Of a DNA stretch of 64,000 nucleotides, positions 56,759-64,000 are shown in pieces. Origin of the DNA: Xylaria sp. FL1777 (taxonomy: Eukaryota > Ascomycota > Sordariomycetes > Xylariales > Xylariaceae); the NCBI GenBank assembly GCA_022578965.1, contig MU400614.1, positions 78,840 through 142,839 of the forward strand, read 5' to 3'. The notes beneath the pieces are model-generated. The model had not been told where the DNA came from. It did not search any database and saw nothing but the letters and a program-made list of their open reading frames with translations. The position numbers and the translations under genes were made by a program. Every line of letters starts with the position of its first letter. Positions within the stretch are counted from its first letter, which is position 1.

Positions 56759-59700
56759 TTAGCTGAGAACCCATTCACTACCCCTCTTAACAAACTTGTC
56801 AAGAAGCATGCCCAAGTCGGTAAGGACGAAACGGCAGATGTAGAACCCAAAGAACTCTGCAGCATGCCTGGTACATAGCTCAAGCCCGACTTGTGTTTTG
56901 TCAGCATGGCGTAGCCCAGGATCATCAACTTGGCGCGCGATTTGATCTGTAAATATTAGTCTATCCATCGTGATTCTTATTAAAGGGAATAGATACTTAC
57001 CGACGGTTTGTGCAGCGTCAAACAATCGCGCCAAGGATGCCATGTAATTTGCATTGGGTCCCTCAAACCTGACCGATGCTACATCCCTCTTAGCAGGCCT
57101 ACTGCTAGGATGGGCGACCATTGGTAAACTTGGCATGGTGCCACCTGGACTCATTGCGTCTCTTGCCGGAATACCGGGAGCGCCACTCGCACTACCTCCA
57201 CTAGTATTGGCTTTGGCGCCATATGTACCGGCCAAGTTGACGGCAGAGCCTTTACTCCTCAGCCGGCGCCAACTAAATGCGCCGCCTTTCCCACTGATAC
57301 TGTTGTTCCTCGGTACTGGAGGGGCTTCCACCTCTTTCTCATCCTTAAAGGTAACTATTCCCTGGGTACCAACTTCGGTGCCGAGCCTCCGCGAGAGGGT
57401 AGCTTGAACCGTTTCTAGCAGGTTTTCAAAAACTTGCATCTCATCCAGCATAGCGTCCGCATCAGTACTGTCGACTCGTGCGAGCGTTAGGAGCGCTGCG
57501 GTGAGTAGGTCACATTGAGAAATCTTGTCTTCGATATTTCGCAGCTTAACGCCTCTTACCTTCCAGGCGTCTTGGGGAACAAACAGTCGATTGCTTATGT
57601 AACCGCCTCGCGGATGGGCTAATGTCTGATAGAGAGCGCGCATTAACCAGAACGGTCGGAACATTGGGTCGGACGGACATGGTTCAAGTGGTAAAGGGAC
57701 ATCTGGATTTTGCTGATGATGGTGTGTCGAGTTTGGTGACTGTAATACTGGAGAGACAAATTCGGAGTCGAAAAGATGTAATCCCCCAATGCCGGCGACC
57801 GTTTTCTCCGCAAACGTTGTTGCGACCGGGGTTGGGAGGGCAGGCATCGTTGGCAGCCGGGAGACGGACGAGTTGGAAACCTGCTGCGTTAAAGGGGTCA
57901 TAGGGAGCGGGTCGGCATCATCGAGATGTGATAACGACATCTGCCTAGACTTGAGAGACTTCAGGCTGGAAGAAGAAAAATTCTTGTGCATGCCAGGCAG
58001 TATAGACGAGGGCGAGCCTGTTCGAACCTCGTCGTCATGACCGCCCGGCGGACTCACAGGGCCCGCGGCATCAGCGGGACTAACGCCCCTAATTGGCGAG
58101 GATGGTGCTCGCATAAAAGAGGACCCAGCACGTGTCGAGCTTGCCGAAAGGGCTTGTCTCTGCTGAGCAATGTAATTACTTGTGGGCTGTGATTGTACAA
58201 CCGAGGACGTGGTCATGGGCGGCGGTGGCATAGTAGATGACGGGCCAAGTTTTGACGTCTCGATCTTGAGCTGCTTCGCATTCTGCCCTGAGAGGCGCCG
58301 GTTGCGTACACCTGTGATTGACGGCGGCCGATTGGTGGGCGGTTGAGGTAAAGATTGTGTCGGAGGAGGCATGGAAGGCGGTGAAGAAGTCTTGCGAAGG
58401 TTGCCTGACGACGTCACCTCACTAACCACCGAGAGCGTCGTAGTTCCGGTCGGGGGGTTCGAACCAACGGAGCTATGCCATGTCCGCGATGTAAAGCCAC
58501 TAGAATCGGACTCTCTGGGTACGCTGGACTGAAAGCGGGACTGCCGGCCAAGAGAGAAATCCTCCATTACATATCCCCTGGTCATCTCTTCCAGCATTCG
58601 CTCCTCTTCTTCGTCTGAATCGTTGGCGTCGAAAAAGTCACCACCATATGTCTGCGACTGTTGACTGAATGACATTTGTCTCTGCCGCTCGCGTTCCCGG
58701 GCCATTTCTATTGCAGCTTCTCGCTCCGTCTGGCGTACTCGTTCCTTGGCTAGTTCTACTCTCCGCATGGAGGTCGCTATCCTGTCCTCGTCAACATCGT
58801 CGTAGGTAACGACAGATGATTCCATGGGCTCATAGCCATCATCGTAGGCAGCTTCCACAGCGGCATCCAATGCAGCGTCAAACTCAGCCTCGGTATCACC
58901 ACTAGGCTGACGAATATGCTTCCTCATAATCCTTGAGGACGACCTTGAATGTACTGAAGAAGTCGTGGAGCCCCCGGACTCATCGATAGGATCTAACCAC
59001 GATGCCGATTCATGACTGAGGTTTCGTCTGTGTGATCGAAATTCAGGAGCCACTGCATATCGGTCTGGATTCAGCGAGAAGTCTTGGCGCACAATAGGTT
59101 CAGGGCTCGGTATTCTTGGCGGGGAGGCAGGTCTACGAGGTGACAATGGGGCTGGCAGAAAACTGTCATCGGATGATCGAGGTATTGTTAGTGCATTCCT
59201 TTCAAAATTGCGGCGCATGGGAGATCTAGAGATTGAGGACTGGCGTGGGTGTTGGTTGACATCTGCGTTTCTCGAAAAGTCACGGTACGTGATGGGTTCA
59301 GGAGGCCGACGCATGGCTTGGGACAAAGGGGGGGAAGGAGGTGATTCATCCCTGCGTGACCTGGTGATTGTTGCTGCGTCTGATTGATTGTCGACTCCTG
59401 CCATCTCTATCTGAACTCCGTGGTAATCGGAACTGTCTGGCCTCGCCGGCAACGCTTTGTCTTCATGTAAATTCACGGGGACCAATGCATATAGTTCCTC
59501 TATACGGCTTGTATATGTGACTCGCTGTAAAACTCCTGATTAGCACATGTGTATAAGTACGACTGTGATTTGCTGGTATATAGCTCATCCACGGCAACTC
59601 ACAATAGCGTCGAGCTTCTTTCTATCATCGTCACCATTCGTCCTAGTCAACACTTGTTGCAACAATTCACAGGCTTCCAGATATGCCTCTTTCGCAGCAC

Positions 59701-62368
59701 CATAGTTCTGGGCATTATCAAGTTGAACGGCGGTATTCGCCTTGCTCAGTGCCTTGGCAAGCATGGCTTTCTGTGAGGGCTTGCTGTTACCGCGATCCTT
59801 GGGTTTTGTAGAATCACCACTCCCTCCCTTAGCTGCGGAACGACTCCTTGAATGACCTCTCCTATCGGGCACGACATCGCGGTCGCGCAAGACAGGAGCA
59901 GGAGGGAGAAGGGTTGTATTAGAACGCATGGCGGGTGATGCCGTCCTTATGGGGTTGGAAAGGTCGCTCCAGAAGTAATCTTGAGGTTCAGCATTGCCGG
60001 GCTGGCTAGCAAAGACGGAATTCGGAGTGTTGAGGTTGGGACTGGAGCGACTCATGGCGCGTGGCGACCCGAGACGGAAACTTCTTTCGGGGTCGGGGTC
60101 GAGAGGCGACAAGGAAATGATGGGAGGCAGATTCGGAGGCGGCGCAGAAGATGGCAGCAGGAAGGGGGGTGGCGAGGGGTCCCGCCGAGTGCTCGCTATA
60201 GCACGGCTTCCCGTTGCCAGACCCAAAGCGGGCGCAGAGCCAGAGCCGGCACGGGCGCGCGACCCAGGTGAGGCGCTGGTGCTTTGTGAAGGTCGCCGTT
60301 TGATAAGCTTACGCGGCGAAGAGTAGTGATTCGGCGGAAGAGAGTCCTCGACCTGGACGGCTTCGGGATGCTGCGACAAGACGCCAATAGAATCAACACT
60401 CATCCGACGAGCGAAGGCGGCGGACTTCTGCTGCTGGGCCTGTTGCTGTTGATAGTGGTGGTAGTCCCAGGTAGACAGGCGACTCGACGCGGTCGAAGAG
60501 GACCACCTATTGAGGTTGCGTAAGCTATCGCCACCAGTGCCGAAGCTGCTCGCGCGCGAGTGAGGCGGTCGTCGAGTAGGAGGGCCGGGGTCCGGGCCGG
60601 GACCAGCGCCCGAGCCAACACCTGAGCGAGGAGCGCCTGAGCCAAAGCCGGCTCCAGTGCCAGATGCCGGGGCCGAGGCGTTGTCTGGGAGGGCTGTCCA
60701 GTGTTTCAAAGGGTCGAGGAACGAGGACGCGAATTGAGCATGTGTCGGTGCCTCTTGGAGAATGGCATTGGACGGCGGCGGCGGCGACGTTGGAGTACGC
60801 GCTCGTGCGGTTGACACGGGATCGGAAGGGGAATTGGGGGTGGGCTTGGGATTCGAAGTGGAAGTGGAAGGGGTCGGTAGTTCTGCTCTGGCGGTAATAG
60901 GGGTTGTTACGGTGAAGGTCGACAGGGGTAGCCGAGAGCTAGCATTGGTGGTGGTGGTGGTAGTGCTGCGGGGCGGAGGCAGCAGAGAGGAGACCCTGGT
61001 GGGCGGGGCCGTCGGCGGTGGTGGTGGCCTCGATGCTCGCCAGGTTCGCGACGACGGCGACGACGACGACGAGGGGGGGCGCGGCGGTGGTGCTGGTGCT
61101 CGTGCTGGTGCTGGTGGTGATGTCGATGGTGATGTCGGCGGTGATGTGGGCGAGTGCTGTGGGTTTGTGTTGTAGAAGGCCGACGAGGAAGCAGCACGGG
61201 GAGGATACGGAGGATGGGGATGGCTCTGTCGCAGTTGTCGCGATGCGTTGTAACGGTGCCCTTGCCCGTGCCCGTGACCGCGACCGTGACCGTTCCTGTG
61301 ACTGTGACTGTGACCGCGACCCTCACTCGAATACTGGTGCTGCTGCTGCTGCGGCTGACCGTTAGTCCGATTTGGGTGGTGAAGTAGGTGGTGTCGGGAT
61401 GGGTGGTGCCGGTTATAGGTGTTGGTATTAGCCTGGTTCCGGTGGGTATGCGAGACGCTAATGCTGCTACCTATACCCGCAGCGATAGTGATGGGTTGAG
61501 CGACTTCAGTGGTTGGCGGGGTCTTGTTAAAGGTATAGGTACCCAAACCTAACCCCGTGTTACCGACAGCGGTATCAGAGCCGTAGCCGTTGCTGTTGCT
61601 GTTGCTCTTGTGCAAGAAGTGTTTGATCACTCGAGATTGGCGAGATTGGAGAATGCGTTGCGACTGCGACTCGTGATCCAGGTCCCCCCCCTCCGAGTAC
61701 TCACTTCCAAACACGCTCTTAGATTGCGTCACTATGAATTGTGATCGATATGGTTGTTGTCCCTCAGCCCCAGAACCGCCCCGGCTCTTAGCAGTCCTAG
61801 TATGATTACCATATAAGTCGTCCCCGTCTTCCCTGTCTTCTCCGTCTTCGCTAAAGGTGCGGTCAACGTCGTCGTCGTAGTAGTCGTCGTCGTCGGCGCT
61901 GTCTTCGGCCAGGTCATAATATGTTTCGCCACCAAAGTCGCTCTTGGTCGTTAGAGGAGCCGACGCTGGCTGCCGCTGGCCCTTTTGGCGGTAGTGGAAG
62001 TTGTTGTAGTTGCTCGTATTAGAAATGGTTGTGTCGGTGGGGATTGTTGGCTTGGAAGTAGCCGGCACGACAGCACCAGCGTTTCGACCGTGCTCGTGCA
62101 TGAGTGCTTGATGCCCGCTTCTCGAATTGCTCCGTGTCTGGCTATGGGTATATGTGTTGTTACTATTACCGCCGCCTACAAACGCCGTGAATACCCTCGT
62201 TGGCGGCATATGTTCATCCGACCCAGACCGTGCCCGTCGGCGAGTCTGTGGCAGGGGTTTGTGGTACGGGGTCGTGCCGGCTGTTGTCTTCGTTGTCTTC
62301 GTTGTCGTCGCCGTCGTTGCCGTCGTCGTCGAATATGTCGTGCTCGTATATGAATTCGGCTGGGACAT
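56759..62368 (-). CDS. Very large MIT-domain protein
   Basis: Two long open segments (59600-62368 and 56759-about 59520) are joined by an intron whose donor follows KLDAI and whose acceptor restores RVTYTSRIEELYALVPVN, rebuilding a C-terminal-type MIT helix bundle (AMLAKALSKANTAVQLDNAQ ... YLEACELLQQVL). A second, stop-free 54-bp intron is likely at 56947-57000 (gtaagt, actaat, acag). The product is about 1,825 residues. MIT domains bind ESCRT-III tails or microtubule-linked partners. Here the MIT domain is central, after about 850 disordered residues rich in Ser/Pro/Thr, with a Gly-His repeat and acidic runs, and before a long disordered Ser/Pro region with short coiled coils and a helical C-terminus (ICRFVLTDLGMLLDKFVKRG). 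Endosomal or cytoskeletal scaffolding is inference. Confidence 0.82.
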
Positions 62369-63850
62369 TTCTTGGGGCTATTGCTCGGCCAAGTCCATGC
62401 GCTCTCACGCTGGCTTAGGTACTGTACTGTAACTCTATAACCCGCTGTTGTTCGATATTCACCTCTCGGTTCTTTTCGTCCAGGCTCTCCCTAGCTATGC
62501 GTAGAACCGGCGTGATCTTACACGTAACTTACACGTAGACACGTCTACATCCGGTATCATAGTCTCTCTACTTGGCCCTCGGGTGTTTGATAGGCTTCAG
62601 GGAAGGGTTGTAGTGATGTATATGAGACCCGCAGGGTTTGGATGACCGTGGGAGATTCTCGTGCAATAGGGTATACCAATATGAAGTTGGTTTCTTTCTC
62701 TCTGGCCCCCGATTCCTGAAACACTTGTCGAGAAACCCGCGGCCAGGCTGCGGATTTGATAAAAGAAAAAAAGGCAAAGAAAGAGCTTCTCTACGGCGTA
62801 CAGTACTACTTAGACTACACTGTTGTACTTCCACAGCTTCAACAAGGGCTATTCCTTGGGCAAGACCCTGTTGCATCCACTGCCGCGGTAACCACGAGAA
62901 TCCTGCCCCCTTCCCAGGTCCCAGAAAAAAAAGAATAAAAAAAAGGAAAGGAATGGCCGGAGGCGGTGTCGAAAACCGCGGCTCTCCCCTTTCCTCTTTC
63001 CAGGGGTTCTAGTCAGTTAAGGAATTTTCATTGTGTTGCTGTCTTTTGCCGGGCTGGTTAGATCAGTTTGATTCTTATTTCATGCATATAATCAAGTCTA
63101 ACCTATACATATATGACAATTACCCAACATTGAAACATGCAAGATGAGTAGCTGTTGAATATCGTACGACTACATAGGTAGGTAACGAACCTATCTACAT
63201 ACATAACGTATATAGTAGTACTAGGTACGTATACGCAATATGTGGCACACCTACATGTAACCATGTTTGTCACCCCCTTGCCGGTAGAAGGACCTTTAGC
63301 AGACCAACTACCCAACCCCCCTAGAAAAACTAACTAGAATTCGTTGACTGATAGTAGGTAGTTTCATAAATAGAGTATACAGTAGGTACTTATATATGCA
63401 ACATAAGTATAATAGTTGTACGTAGTATGCTAGGTACATACTTACTGCTACCTACTTACCTACCTAGGTAGGTACATATGTAAGTATGTACCCACGGGGA
63501 CAGTCCCATATCTCCCGCCACCACTGCGTACGCTGAGAATCCTAGAATAGGTAGACAGAGCCTCCAGTTAATTAACAGCATAGAGGCATATGTATATTAA
63601 AGTTAGTGTACTGTACCAGTATACTGCTCTGAAACCGGTCAATATATTTTTATTCCATTACCTTCAGAATAGTGTGCTCAGTATAACACTGAACAACTGT
63701 ACCTACGTAGGTAGCGGTGTATACGCATAGGTTCGATGCAGGGGTGAAATGGACTCGCCACATTAGGCTAGGCACACAGTACTATTCACCTAGCTAGGTA
63801 CTTAAACATACTACCTTAGGGCGCCACCCCCCCGTAGGAAAATCAAAGTG
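62369..63850. other. Intergenic with TAGGTA-type repeats
   Basis: MIT-gene promoter and flank. 63,170-63,830 is dense in taggtaggtac/gtacctacc words. No gene is supported. Confidence 0.5.
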
Positions 63851-64000
63851 AACAAGTGAATAAAGAATTAAGCTGATTTTTTAGGTTTGAATCTTTGTAT
63901 CTGCTTGTTTATATAGAAAATTAACTACTAGCTATTATAATAAAAAATAAATAAATATTTTTTAAAAAATACTATTAAAATAAACAGATTTTTATATAAA
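63851..64000. repeat. Start of a second A/T-rich block
   Basis: Composition switches abruptly to A/T-dominated sequence at the right end, similar to the left edge, so the genes of this window form an island between two degraded blocks. Confidence 0.65.

Noticed and set aside
60762..61387. Long plus-strand frames opposite the MIT gene
   Set aside because: They mirror GC-rich low-complexity codons of the real minus-strand gene (valine/glycine-rich antisense of His/Pro/Thr repeats).

Overview
This window looks like nuclear DNA from a filamentous ascomycete (Pezizomycotina, most likely a sordariomycete). The evidence is the many short GT-AG introns (mostly 40-165 bp) with CTRAY-type branch points near the acceptor, fungal-specific families (Zn2Cys6/Fungal_trans_2 factor, WSC/DUF1996, GH76 with a GPI signal), eukaryotic housekeeping genes (MCM2, CTNNBL1, PET117, V-ATPase subunit G, UBR7-like), and A/T-saturated, gene-free edges of the kind left by repeat-induced point mutation (RIP). 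Species cannot be fixed from the sequence.

Layout. 1-5,800 is an A/T-rich block of degraded tandem repeats with a small normal-GC island near 4.3-4.8 kb. A 5'-decayed DUF1996/WSC gene sits on its edge (about 5.9-7.75 kb). From 8 to 17 kb there is a carbon/xenobiotic group: myo-inositol oxygenase, a Zn2Cys6 regulator, a sugar-type MFS permease and a DUF4863 (4-hydroxylaminobenzoate lyase-like) protein. 17-23 kb is housekeeping: PET117, V-ATPase G, CTNNBL1, and a histidine phosphatase. 23.7-33 kb holds cell-wall and secreted functions: a GPI-anchored GH76, a small GPI Ser/Thr-rich protein, an unknown protein and a secreted GH2 glycosidase. 33-37 kb is gene-poor. 37-47 kb returns to conserved genes: a coiled-coil protein, an amino-acid permease, MCM2, and a UBR-box protein.

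47.4-56 kb is a compact catabolic cluster: a LtnD/HIBADH-like dehydrogenase with a doubled C-terminal domain, a class II ketose-bisphosphate aldolase, a DAK-family kinase, an RpiB/LacAB isomerase and a divergent triosephosphate-isomerase-like protein. The DAK + TIM-like + RpiB-like trio matches the logic of erythritol/erythrulose catabolism (Yarrowia EYK1-EYI1-EYI2; bacterial EryH/EryI), ending in erythrose-4-phosphate. The dehydrogenase and aldolase suggest an additional tetronate or related branch. 56.7-62.4 kb is one very large MIT-domain protein. The right edge (63.8-64 kb) re-enters A/T-rich sequence.

The most unusual signal is a pair of 127-bp introns, one in the histidine phosphatase gene (21,857-21,983) and one in the GH2 gene (32,755-32,881, minus strand). 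They are the same length, about 88% identical end to end, sit in unrelated genes, and carry matching terminal inverted arms that differ by a compensatory base-pair change. They look like copies of an introner-like element, a spliceosomal intron that has been multiplying.
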